From assembly GCA_016927595.1 (NCBI GenBank), contig JAFGMI010000018.1, forward strand, positions 161,697-225,696: 64,000 nucleotides of DNA. The letters are read 5' to 3'. Shown piece by piece: positions 45,475 through 53,282 of this stretch. A program made the position numbers and the translations under genes. Below the pieces are notes generated by a model. That model made no database searches and was not told where the DNA came from. It saw only the letters and a program-made list of their open reading frames with translations. The stretch's first letter is position 1. Every line of letters begins with the position of its first letter. Origin of the DNA: Melioribacteraceae bacterium. Its GTDB lineage: Bacteria > Bacteroidota > Ignavibacteria > Ignavibacteriales > Melioribacteraceae.

Positions 45475-46574
45475 GAGAAGTTCTTATCAGCTATGTCTGT
45501 CCAGACGGCGATATCTTTTCTGAATTTTCCGTAAGAGTCCAATACCTTCTTACTAAAAGGATCTGCATCAGCTAATTCCTGCAGTGCTTCATCCGCGTAT
45601 TTTTTGAAACTTCCTATTACATCATCGGGAAACTGTTTTATTTCAACTTTTGATTTGTTTTTAATTCTTGCAAGATACTCGGCATTTTTAGTATCAAACT
45701 CTGCAAGCATGGAAATGTTTAGTGATCCGGCTGCGTGTTTTACTATTTCTTTCAGTTCATTAGGAAGTTCTTCGAAAGCCGTTTTGTTAACAAGTAATTC
45801 CAGCACACCGGTAGGTTCGGCAAAACTCGGGTAGTAGTAATATTTGGCGATCTTATGAAAACCCATTAGGAAATCATGATACGGACCTATCCATTCGGTA
45901 GCATCAATTACACCTCTTTCGAGATTAGTATATATCTCACTGCCTGGGGAAAGGACAGCCGAAGCCCCCGCTTTTGAAATAATCTTACCTCCTATACCGG
46001 GTATTCTCATTTTTAGTCCCTTCAAATCAGTTACGGAACTTATTTCCTTGTTAAACCAGCCTCCCATTTGACCGCTGGTATTACCAGCCGGAATAATCGT
46101 TATGTTAAAATTTGAGTATAACTCGTTCCATAATTCAAGTCCGCCCCCAAAATAAAGCCATGCATAAGTCTTTTGTGAATTCATACCGAAGGGGATACTC
46201 GTAAAAAGCTGTGATGACGGCGCTTTACCTGCCCAGTAATAACTGGCAGAATGACCGAGCTGCGCAACTCCCTGACTAACGGCATCAAAGGTTTCCAGCG
46301 GTGGTACCAGCTCTCCGCCACCAAATACGTGTATTTTTATTCTTCCGTTCGACATTGTTTCAATATTCTTAGCAAGCCTATCCGCACCTTCTCCAAGAAT
46401 TGGAAAATGAGGCAGCCATGTCGTAACCATTCGCCATTCAAATGTTTTACCCGTATTCACAGCCGGAATGGTTTTATCGGAATTCTCTTTACCACAAGCT
46501 GCCACGAGCATGGAAGTGCCTCCCAAAGCAACCGCGGCTTTTTTAATAAAATCCTTACGCTTTATCTGATACAT
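45471..46574 (-). CDS. TRAP transporter substrate-binding protein (DctP/TakP-like)
   Basis: 367 residues. The N-terminus has KRKDFIKKAAVAL, a variant twin-arginine-like signal, and a lipobox VAACG, so it is probably a lipoprotein. The mature part FEWRMVTTWLPHFPILGEGA, GGGELVPPLETFDAVSQG and TEWIGPYHDFLMGFHKIAKY resembles the TakP group that binds 2-oxo acids. It is transcribed towards its permeases rather than with them. It likely serves the adjacent DctQM, but a separate promoter is needed. Substrate inferred only. Confidence 0.9.
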   Translation of the reverse strand: MYQIKRKDFIKKAAVALGGTSMLVAACGKENSDKTIPAVNTGKTFEWRMVTTWLPHFPILGEGADRLAKNIETMSNGRIKIHVFGGGELVPPLETFDAVSQGVAQLGHSASYYWAGKAPSSQLFTSIPFGMNSQKTYAWLYFGGGLELWNELYSNFNITIIPAGNTSGQMGGWFNKEISSVTDLKGLKMRIPGIGGKIISKAGASAVLSPGSEIYTNLERGVIDATEWIGPYHDFLMGFHKIAKYYYYPSFAEPTGVLELLVNKTAFEELPNELKEIVKHAAGSLNISMLAEFDTKNAEYLARIKNKSKVEIKQFPDDVIGSFKKYADEALQELADADPFSKKVLDSYGKFRKDIAVWTDIADKNFS

Positions 46575-46591
46575 TAATACTCCCGCAAAAA

Positions 46592-47650
46592 TTAATTTAG
46601 AAAAATGTCAGCAACTTTCTTACCGTATTCAAGTGCTTCGTAGTCACGTATATTCATTAATACGACAATGCCCAGATCAAGTTCTGGAAATCTCATGTAA
46701 ACATTACTGAATCCGCATGTACTGCCGGTGTGGTAATCCAATCTGTAACCCCTGTATTCAATTAATCTCCAGCCGAAGCCGTATTCAAAATTCTCGCCGT
46801 TATTCAGTTTGCCTTTTGTCCAGCTTGCATCAAGAACTTTCTGCGGCAAAACGGAAGCCTTGTATAATGACTGGTCCCATTTAAACATATCATTTAAAGA
46901 CGAATAAATTCCGCCGTCACCAAGTACAGCACTTGTTAAACTCTGATCTGAGATTTCAAATCCATCGTCAGTTTTTTTATAACCCAATGCTCTATCCGGG
47001 ACATCATTTATACCGTTAACATATGCCACGCTGTTTTGCATATCTGCTGGGATAAATACTCTTTCCTTAAGAAACTCAGGAAACGATTTACCGCTTATCT
47101 TTTCAACAATCTGTGCAAGTACTGCATAACCTGAATTGCTGTAACGGTGTTCGTAGCCGGGTTTGAAATAAGTAGAGTCCTGTTCAATCAATATTTCAAC
47201 AACATCGTGATCGAGCAACTGGATTGAAGCTGTGTCCGGGATAAAATCTTCATAATCCTGAAGCCCCGATGTATGCTGGAGAAGATGTTTGATTGTTATG
47301 TCATTTGCATAATCAGGGAACTCCGGCAGAATATCAACAAGTTTAGAATCCAGATTGATGAGGTTGTCTTCGATTAAAAGAAAAACCGAAGCCGCAGTAA
47401 ATTGTTTGGTAACCGATGCAAGTCTGAAATTAGTTTCCCCGGTAATTTCTGACCGGGTATTCAAATCAGCCAGACCGTAGCCTTTTTTAAATATTATCTC
47501 ACCGTCTTTGAAGACTGCCACAGCAGCGCCGGGAGTATTTTCATTGAACTCAAAAAAAATTTTGTCGATCTTTTTCATATCATTCTGGCACGATGTTGAT
47601 AGAATGTAAATTACAATAAAACTTATAAGGTTAATATACCGGGATTTCAA
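46592..47650 (-). CDS. Serine beta-lactamase/class C PBP-like lipoprotein
   Basis: 352 residues from TTG 47650, chosen for the good ribosome site GGAGAGG four bases upstream. The signal ends in a lipobox (STSC, Cys 21). Active-site motifs: S79-V-T-K82, Y170-S-N172 and H-T-G in DYHTGSTCG (about 312-316). The fold is that of beta-lactamases, esterases and D-aminopeptidases, so antibiotic resistance should not be assumed. It follows the TRAP binding protein gene on the same strand. Confidence 0.88.
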   Translation of the reverse strand: MKSRYINLISFIVIYILSTSCQNDMKKIDKIFFEFNENTPGAAVAVFKDGEIIFKKGYGLADLNTRSEITGETNFRLASVTKQFTAASVFLLIEDNLINLDSKLVDILPEFPDYANDITIKHLLQHTSGLQDYEDFIPDTASIQLLDHDVVEILIEQDSTYFKPGYEHRYSNSGYAVLAQIVEKISGKSFPEFLKERVFIPADMQNSVAYVNGINDVPDRALGYKKTDDGFEISDQSLTSAVLGDGGIYSSLNDMFKWDQSLYKASVLPQKVLDASWTKGKLNNGENFEYGFGWRLIEYRGYRLDYHTGSTCGFSNVYMRFPELDLGIVVLMNIRDYEALEYGKKVADIFLN

Positions 47651-47674
47651 TATGCCTCTCCAAATATTTTTAAA

Positions 47675-48490
47675 TTAATTATACACAACCGCGGATAGAT
47701 AGCCAACAACGCTGCTGATGTCGCCGGTTGTATCTCCCGAATCAGTTCGCGACAATACTTCTGACTTAGAATAGTTTTTCATTTTGGCTGCTTTTAGTAA
47801 TGCGACAATACCTGCTCCCCCGCAAGCTTCACATATATTGTTTTGTAAATCCGTCTGAAGATCATCTGCTGCAAAATTCATAATATGTTTCTCAACAATT
47901 CCATCCAGACGTTCAGCTATTTCCCGCTTGTGAAAGTGAGACAAATCGGAACTGACGATTATAACTGTATCTTCAGAAATAATCGTGCTCAAACAGTTGC
48001 TCAATTCGTCAACAAACGATTTCCTCTGATCACCGATTACCACAGGAACGATCTTAATATCGCTTTTAATTATCTGCAAAAACGGAAGCTGAACTTCCAC
48101 TGCATGTTCTGCGCCATGCCCGCGAAAGCTTTCAAAAAAATGCTCGCCGTATTCCAATATTTTATTCTGTAACTCTTTATCTATCTCAAGCTGTCCGAGA
48201 GGTGTCCGGTAAGCATCTCCTTCATAAAGCGACATACCGTGAAAATATTCCCTGTGGCTTGGTGAAAGTATCAGCGCCGTTTTAAATTCAGCTTGCTTTA
48301 ATACATTGTATGCAAATGCAGCGCTGTACCCGGAATAAACATAACCTGCATGTGGAGATATTATGCCTGCAATATTATTATAATCTCCCCGCACAACGGC
48401 TTTAGCCAAAAAGTGATCTATCAGATTTTTTAATTCAACTGCATCGGAAGGATAAAACATCCCGGCTACAGATGGTTTTCTAATCGTCAT
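47675..48490 (-). CDS. amrB: AmmeMemoRadiSam system protein B (Memo family)
   Basis: 271 residues. The Memo-family start KPSVAGMFYPSD, then IISPHAGYVYSGYSAAFAY and LSPSHREYFHG, with the later SSDLSHFHKRE and CGGAGIVALLKA, matches this family of metal-binding proteins related to extradiol dioxygenases. It lies 10 bp after the AMMECR1-type gene. The biochemical function of the system is not settled. Confidence 0.93.
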   Translation of the reverse strand: MTIRKPSVAGMFYPSDAVELKNLIDHFLAKAVVRGDYNNIAGIISPHAGYVYSGYSAAFAYNVLKQAEFKTALILSPSHREYFHGMSLYEGDAYRTPLGQLEIDKELQNKILEYGEHFFESFRGHGAEHAVEVQLPFLQIIKSDIKIVPVVIGDQRKSFVDELSNCLSTIISEDTVIIVSSDLSHFHKREIAERLDGIVEKHIMNFAADDLQTDLQNNICEACGGAGIVALLKAAKMKNYSKSEVLSRTDSGDTTGDISSVVGYLSAVVYN

Positions 48491-48500
48491 TTTAAACTAC

Positions 48501-49052
48501 TCACTCTTTATCTGAAAAAATTGTTGCCGTAAACATTTTAATTTTAAGCGTCCTTTTTTTCCAGTACGTTGACGGAAGTCCGGCTTTCTGACATAAAGCG
48601 GAAAGGTATTCATCTTTATTCATGCCGTGCTCTGTCGGGACCTGCGGTAGAAGAAGTCCTCTTCTACCCATTTCTTCAACAATTAAGCCGTGTTTACCCA
48701 GTTCAATTTCGTCATAACTATTCATCTTGAACGGGGGCGAAAGAACAGAAATTTCGATACTGATCTTACTCAATTCCTTCGGATCAACCGGTACAAACCT
48801 CGGATCGCCGAACGCCGCCTGCCTCGCAGCGTCTACAACGGTTTTGTAAAGTGTATCGTCCGACTGAATATAACCTATACACCCGCGGAGTTTTTTATTA
48901 ATGGTCAATGTTACGAAAGCCCCGGCGTTTAATTTCAGTTGGGGGAATTGTGTATAATCTGGTTCCTCTGACTTTCGGTTATCAAAATATCCGGCTATTG
49001 AATCACGCGCAGCTTTAAGCAGAATTGTTTTCTCTTCGTCCGATAAATTCAT
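48501..49052 (-). CDS. amrA: AmmeMemoRadiSam system protein A (AMMECR1 family)
   Basis: 183 residues with the AMMECR1 core: GAFVTLTINKKLRGCIGYIQ, DPRFVPVDPKELSKISIEIS and RRGLLLPQVPTEHGMNKDEY. It always travels with Memo-type proteins and a radical SAM enzyme; the Memo gene is adjacent but no radical SAM partner of this system is seen in the window. Probably cytoplasmic. Confidence 0.93.
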   Translation of the reverse strand: MNLSDEEKTILLKAARDSIAGYFDNRKSEEPDYTQFPQLKLNAGAFVTLTINKKLRGCIGYIQSDDTLYKTVVDAARQAAFGDPRFVPVDPKELSKISIEISVLSPPFKMNSYDEIELGKHGLIVEEMGRRGLLLPQVPTEHGMNKDEYLSALCQKAGLPSTYWKKRTLKIKMFTATIFSDKE

Positions 49053-49058
49053 TTTGGT

Positions 49059-49880
49059 TTATAGTAATTTTAAAACGTGAACTTCTCTTTTATCCTTCAG
49101 GTATATCAGATAATTTTTATATACAAAGAATGAATCCGGGACAATTGATTTTATTGATGAATTTAAAATCTGTTCATATAGTTTTTTGCCTTTGGCAATA
49201 TCATAAACTAAGAACTTATTTTCCAATAAATTTCCTGCTACATTATGATGAAAGTTTATGAATATAATATTATTCTTCAGAACAAATTCAAAATCACCTG
49301 TAACCGAACAGTTGTTTGTATCTTTTTTCAATAACTCTTGTGTACTGCCGTCGAATGATCCGTATTTTATGCGTTCCGGAAAAATATAATCAGAATAATC
49401 TTTTTCCTCATCCGCCATATATTTGAAATCATTAATTACTTCTACATCTCTGCCCAGCGATTCGATAATTTCCCCGGTACGCGAATTCAGCGAATAAAAA
49501 TCGCGAGCCTCGAACATCTGTTTGTAGCAGTAAATTTTTTCATTAAGTATGAACAGGAAAGTAAGATCAGGATTTTCCCATAGAATGGAGCCGTTGATGA
49601 TACTGAATGCTATAATACCCTGGTGACCAGGCATGTCGGGCTTGACAAATTTATGAAAAAATATCGTGGTGTCAAGCGTATCCTCAATTCCAATCCAGAA
49701 TTTTTCCTCAAACTGATGATCCCTGATTATTCTCTTCGAGGACGGAAGATCGTAACAATTAAACAACACCTCTTTATTTTCAGTATCCCTGGATTCAATA
49801 ATAATGGTGTCGCTTTTTGAAATTAGAATCCGCCAGATCTGCTTACTGTCTTTATGCCTTATATGCTTTTTTAACTTCAT
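49059..49880 (-). CDS. Uncharacterised protein resembling DUF4905
   Basis: 273 residues, beta-rich and without a signal peptide, probably one irregular propeller. The segment PDMPGHQGIIAFSIINGSIL followed by W, and the frequent aromatic strands, resemble DUF4905 proteins of Bacteroidota as I remember the family. The C-terminal strand is VHVLKLL. The function of DUF4905 is unknown. It lies 6 bp upstream of amrA on the same strand. Confidence 0.6.
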   Translation of the reverse strand: MKLKKHIRHKDSKQIWRILISKSDTIIIESRDTENKEVLFNCYDLPSSKRIIRDHQFEEKFWIGIEDTLDTTIFFHKFVKPDMPGHQGIIAFSIINGSILWENPDLTFLFILNEKIYCYKQMFEARDFYSLNSRTGEIIESLGRDVEVINDFKYMADEEKDYSDYIFPERIKYGSFDGSTQELLKKDTNNCSVTGDFEFVLKNNIIFINFHHNVAGNLLENKFLVYDIAKGKKLYEQILNSSIKSIVPDSFFVYKNYLIYLKDKREVHVLKLL

Positions 49881-49906
49881 ACACTAATTTCATCTCTGTT
49901 ATAATA

Positions 49907-51283
49907 TTATGACAATTTTTTAAACCTGGCTGTAAAATGTCTCAATATAGGTGCTTCGTATAATATTTCATAGCCACTCAGTTTATCCCTGTTTTTAAAT
50001 ACTTCAATTATCACCTCAGCCACATAATCAATATGACTCTGTGTATAAACCCTTCTCGGTATAGCAAGTCTTACCAACTCCATCGGCGGTGATATCAGTC
50101 TGCCTGTTTTTTTATCGTACTTCCCGAACATTAAGCTTCCGATTTCTACTGCACGAACACCTCCTTCAATATATAACTCACATACTATCGACTGACCCGG
50201 GTACTTATCCGGCAGAACGTCCGGTAAAAATCTTTTGGCATCGATATAAATCGCATGTCCGCCCGGCGGTTCTATTATCGGGATTCCCGCATCGATCATT
50301 TTTTCACCCAGGTACTCTGTACTGCGTATTCTGTACTGAAGGTAGTGTTCGTCCATAACTTCTTCAAGTCCCTGTGCAACAGCTTCAAGATCACGTCCGG
50401 CGAGTCCTCCGTAAGTAGGAAAACCTTCGGTGACAATAAGCATGTTACGGCATTTCATTGCAAGTTCATCATCGTTAAGAGATAAAAATCCGCCTATATT
50501 CACAAGTGCATCTTTTTTGGCACTCATCGTTGCACCGTCTGCATACGAAAACATCTCGCGGCATATTTCAGGAATCGATTTATCTTTGTAACCCTTCTCA
50601 CGCATCTTAATAAAATATGCGTTCTCAGCAAACCTGCATGCGTCAAGGAATAAAGGCAGTCCGTATTTGCTGCATATTTGCTTTACCTCGCGAATGTTCT
50701 GCATCGATACCGGCTGACCACCTCCTGAGTTATTAGTGATGGTTATCATCACCAGCGGAATATTCTCACTTCCCTTTTCGATTATAAACTTTTCAAGAGC
50801 ATCAACATCCATATTGCCTTTGAAATCAGCTCTTTGTTCGGGGTGTTTTCCGATTTCAACAAGGAGATCAACTGCTTCTGCGTTGGTAAACTCGATATTT
50901 GCACGCGTAGTATCGAAATGAGTATTGTTAGGAATAAATTTGCCTTCTCCGCCCACAATGAAGAAAAGAATCTTTTCGGCGGCTCTTCCCTGATGAGTGG
51001 GAATTATATACTTGTCGCCGGTGATCTTTCTAACGGTTTCTTCAAACTTATAAAAACTCCTCGAACCTGCATAAGATTCATCGCCATCCATCATCCCTGC
51101 CCATTGTTTCGCGCTCATTGCCGATGTCCCGCTGTCGGTCAGCAAATCTATAAGTACATCATCAGCATGTATGAGAAAGGGATTGTAGCCTGCATTTTCA
51201 AGTATTTTTATCCTTTCTTCCTTTGAAGTAAATCTTATCGGTTCGACAGATTTTATACGGAAAGGTTCAATAATTGTTTTCAT
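49907..51283 (-). CDS. tnaA: Tryptophanase
   Basis: 458 residues, PLP-dependent. The N-terminus FRIKSVEPIRFTSKEERIK, IDLLTDSGTSAMSAKQWAGM, THQGRAAEKILF, the PLP Lys in TMSAKKDALVN and FPTYGGLAGRDLEA are common to tryptophanase and tyrosine phenol-lyase. GVRAVEIGS near residue 385 has Val where phenol-lyase has the phenol-binding Arg (RSMERG), which favours tryptophanase. It splits tryptophan into indole, pyruvate and ammonia. No tnaC-like leader is evident upstream. Confidence 0.92.
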   Translation of the reverse strand: MKTIIEPFRIKSVEPIRFTSKEERIKILENAGYNPFLIHADDVLIDLLTDSGTSAMSAKQWAGMMDGDESYAGSRSFYKFEETVRKITGDKYIIPTHQGRAAEKILFFIVGGEGKFIPNNTHFDTTRANIEFTNAEAVDLLVEIGKHPEQRADFKGNMDVDALEKFIIEKGSENIPLVMITITNNSGGGQPVSMQNIREVKQICSKYGLPLFLDACRFAENAYFIKMREKGYKDKSIPEICREMFSYADGATMSAKKDALVNIGGFLSLNDDELAMKCRNMLIVTEGFPTYGGLAGRDLEAVAQGLEEVMDEHYLQYRIRSTEYLGEKMIDAGIPIIEPPGGHAIYIDAKRFLPDVLPDKYPGQSIVCELYIEGGVRAVEIGSLMFGKYDKKTGRLISPPMELVRLAIPRRVYTQSHIDYVAEVIIEVFKNRDKLSGYEILYEAPILRHFTARFKKLS

Positions 51284-51537
51284 TTAATTTCTCCTATTTT
51301 CATGCTATAAACTTATTACTTTGAGTACATTTAACCAAACCGATCCCGAATGCCGGATCAGACCCGGTATGAAAAAGTTCTTTTTATTAATAAGGATAAT
51401 TAACAGTAAACCATGGATTCGGACAGAATAAAAATACTCATGAAACCTGATGTTTTTTCTTCCCGATAAATTTCAAAAGTGTTATTTTAATCCATCATTT
51501 CCTATCTGGATTTCCTATAAAAAATTGGGAGGCATGC

Positions 51538-52368
51538 ATGTCCGAAGATTTAACAAATCAAGAATCACCAGAAACCAATCCTATGGATGAAGAAGAACTG
51601 GAATTAAGTCATACTGATAAGCTGGTAGGTGTTTTTACTGAGCCGGCTGAAACATTCAGGAAAATGTCGCTTACATCACCTAAGACAATTGACTGGCTGA
51701 TTCCGATTTTACTTGTAATAATTGTGGCAGCTCTTTCAAATTTCGTATTAATGAGTAATCCCGAAATAAAGTATGCTGCGATTGAAAAGCAGATGGAGCA
51801 GATTGAAAAACAGCTGGACGAAGCTGTTGCAGAAGGACAAATGACGCAGGAGCAAGCCGACCAGAGACTAGAGCAAACCAGAGAGTTTATGGAAAACCAA
51901 GCCGGTGCCGGAATGATATTCCAGGTTATCGGTATTGTGGTAGTAGTATTTATTACGTTTTTTATTGTAGCGGGAGTATTTCATTTAATTGTTAAAGCCG
52001 GGCTTAAGGGTGAAGGGACATATAATTCATCAATGGTAGCATACGGACTTCCCTCGTACATTTCGATATTACAATTAATAGTAATGGTTATACTCGGAAT
52101 GACAATGAATAAATTATTGACCGGAACAAGTGTTGCAGTATTTATGGACATGAATCCGCAGGAAAGCTTTGCAGGTTTACTGCTTTCAAAGGTTGATCCG
52201 TTCTCGATATGGTTCTATGGCATTGTAAGTATTGCCTATGCAAAAATGTATAAGGCAAAAAATGCAGGCAAGTATTTTATAACAATCTACGGTTTGTGGA
52301 TCGGTTTCAGTATAATACTCTATTTTGCCGCACAGGCAGTGCCGTTCCTGCGATGGTTTGTGAGGTAA
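51538..52368 (+). CDS. Yip1-family membrane protein
   Basis: 276 residues. An acidic N-terminus (about 1-45) leads to LVGVFTEPAETFRKMSLTSP, the Yip1 entry motif, then five membrane helices. A coiled-coil insertion rich in Gln and Glu (about 75-125) sits after helix 1. Yip1 domain proteins are widespread and of unknown role in bacteria. ATG 51538 follows GGGAGG by 5 bases. Confidence 0.85.
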   Translation: MSEDLTNQESPETNPMDEEELELSHTDKLVGVFTEPAETFRKMSLTSPKTIDWLIPILLVIIVAALSNFVLMSNPEIKYAAIEKQMEQIEKQLDEAVAEGQMTQEQADQRLEQTREFMENQAGAGMIFQVIGIVVVVFITFFIVAGVFHLIVKAGLKGEGTYNSSMVAYGLPSYISILQLIVMVILGMTMNKLLTGTSVAVFMDMNPQESFAGLLLSKVDPFSIWFYGIVSIAYAKMYKAKNAGKYFITIYGLWIGFSIILYFAAQAVPFLRWFVR

Positions 52369-52375
52369 ATTATAT

Positions 52376-52420
52376 CAAAGAGATGACATCTTTCTATCAG
52401 ATGGCATCTCTTTGTTTATC
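52376..52420 (+). terminator. Strong intrinsic terminator after the Yip1 gene
   Basis: A 10-bp outer stem CAAAGAGATG/CATCTCTTTG (52376-52385 and 52405-52414) and an inner stem CATCT/AGATG form one long hairpin, followed by a short T-rich stretch. It should isolate the cas locus from upstream transcription. Confidence 0.75.
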
Positions 52421-53096
52421 CAATCACATTGCTAATTTTTTTTTAAAAATATTTTAATTAAGTTGTTTTATTCCCAACTACATATGTGCAAACAACTAAA
52501 TATTTAATTGAAAACCAACGGGCGTTTCAAATAAAAATTACGCTGGATATACGATCAAAAAATAATATCTACTCTTATAGCTTTGTTTTAATAAGATTCC
52601 GGATGTAAGGTGAATATTAAGGATTCCCAATTAACTTGAATAAATATTAAGAATTTTCTGCTTTACATCAAGATCAGATATATTATAACCAATAATGACG
52701 GAAAGTTCACACTTTCATTACCTCTAGTTCACTCTAATATGTTGGTTACCTGCCGAAGGTGTAAATAATTAACCAACATAGAGTAATGAAGGCGGAATAG
52801 ACTGATCACAAAGTGTGTAAGTTATAGCATGAGTGCTGGAGATATTAATTAGATTAAAATGTATAAAGTATAATAATATTTTTATGCAGGCGACTGGTAA
52901 GGATTAACACTGATAAGCTGTCAATATATGATATAAAAAAATATATCTGAACCGGCAGGTTAAAAGGAAGATTGAAAGACTTTCATGGAATTTACATTTC
53001 GGCTGAAAAAAGAATACCAGAAAATAATGGTATCTAATCGGTACTGGTTTGACTCCTTAAAAAATTCGCCCTTGTCTCTTTTTACATTTACAGACT
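52421..53096. other. Gene-free region upstream of the cas operon
   Basis: About 675 AT-rich bases with no convincing gene. It contains the large imperfect palindrome at 52708-52817 and, at its right edge, a probable gene remnant. The promoter for cas3 is expected here, but no motif is clear. Confidence 0.5.
52708..52817. repeat. Large imperfect inverted repeat
   Basis: Three nested arm pairs: ATGTTGGTTA/TAACCAACAT (52739-52748 and 52770-52779), ACTCTA/TAGAGT (52731-52736 and 52779-52784) and CACACTTT/AAAGTGTG (52708-52715 and 52810-52817). TTCATTAC-like tracts also pair between them. This may be the trace of a small mobile element, or an RNA structure in the cas operon leader. Confidence 0.5.
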
Positions 53097-53282
53097 ATGG
53101 AGCAGTTCTCCTGCCTGTTGGAAGACAAGCTAAAAATTGAAACTCACGACGAACAGATTACAGCAATATTCGAAGCCATAAATCAACTGCTTATACCACC
53201 CCAAAAACCGAAACATAAAATTGAATTTTCAATTAAAGAAAGTAAAATACTCGTGAATAATTTGAATGAGGAGATAAAATGA
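53097..53282 (+). pseudogene. Remnant resembling the tail of an ORF6N-domain phage regulator
   Basis: 61 codons. The stretch THDEQITAIFEAINQLLIPP followed by QKPKHKIEF closely resembles the C-terminal end of ORF6N/KilA-N-type proteins, which finish with a coiled coil, HDEQIxxIFEAIRQLM and a Pro-Lys-rich tail. The DNA-binding N-terminal domain is missing and the first ten residues look random. Its stop overlaps the cas3 start (ATGA), so if translated it could couple to cas3. It is likely debris of an integrated or exchanged element. Confidence 0.6.

Noticed and set aside
46592..47650. Antibiotic-resistance beta-lactamase
   Set aside because: The SxxK, YxN and HTG motifs are shared by many esterases and peptidases; there is no basis for claiming resistance.
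49907..51283. Tyrosine phenol-lyase
   Set aside because: The phenol-binding Arg position holds Val within GVRAVEIGS, as in tryptophanase.
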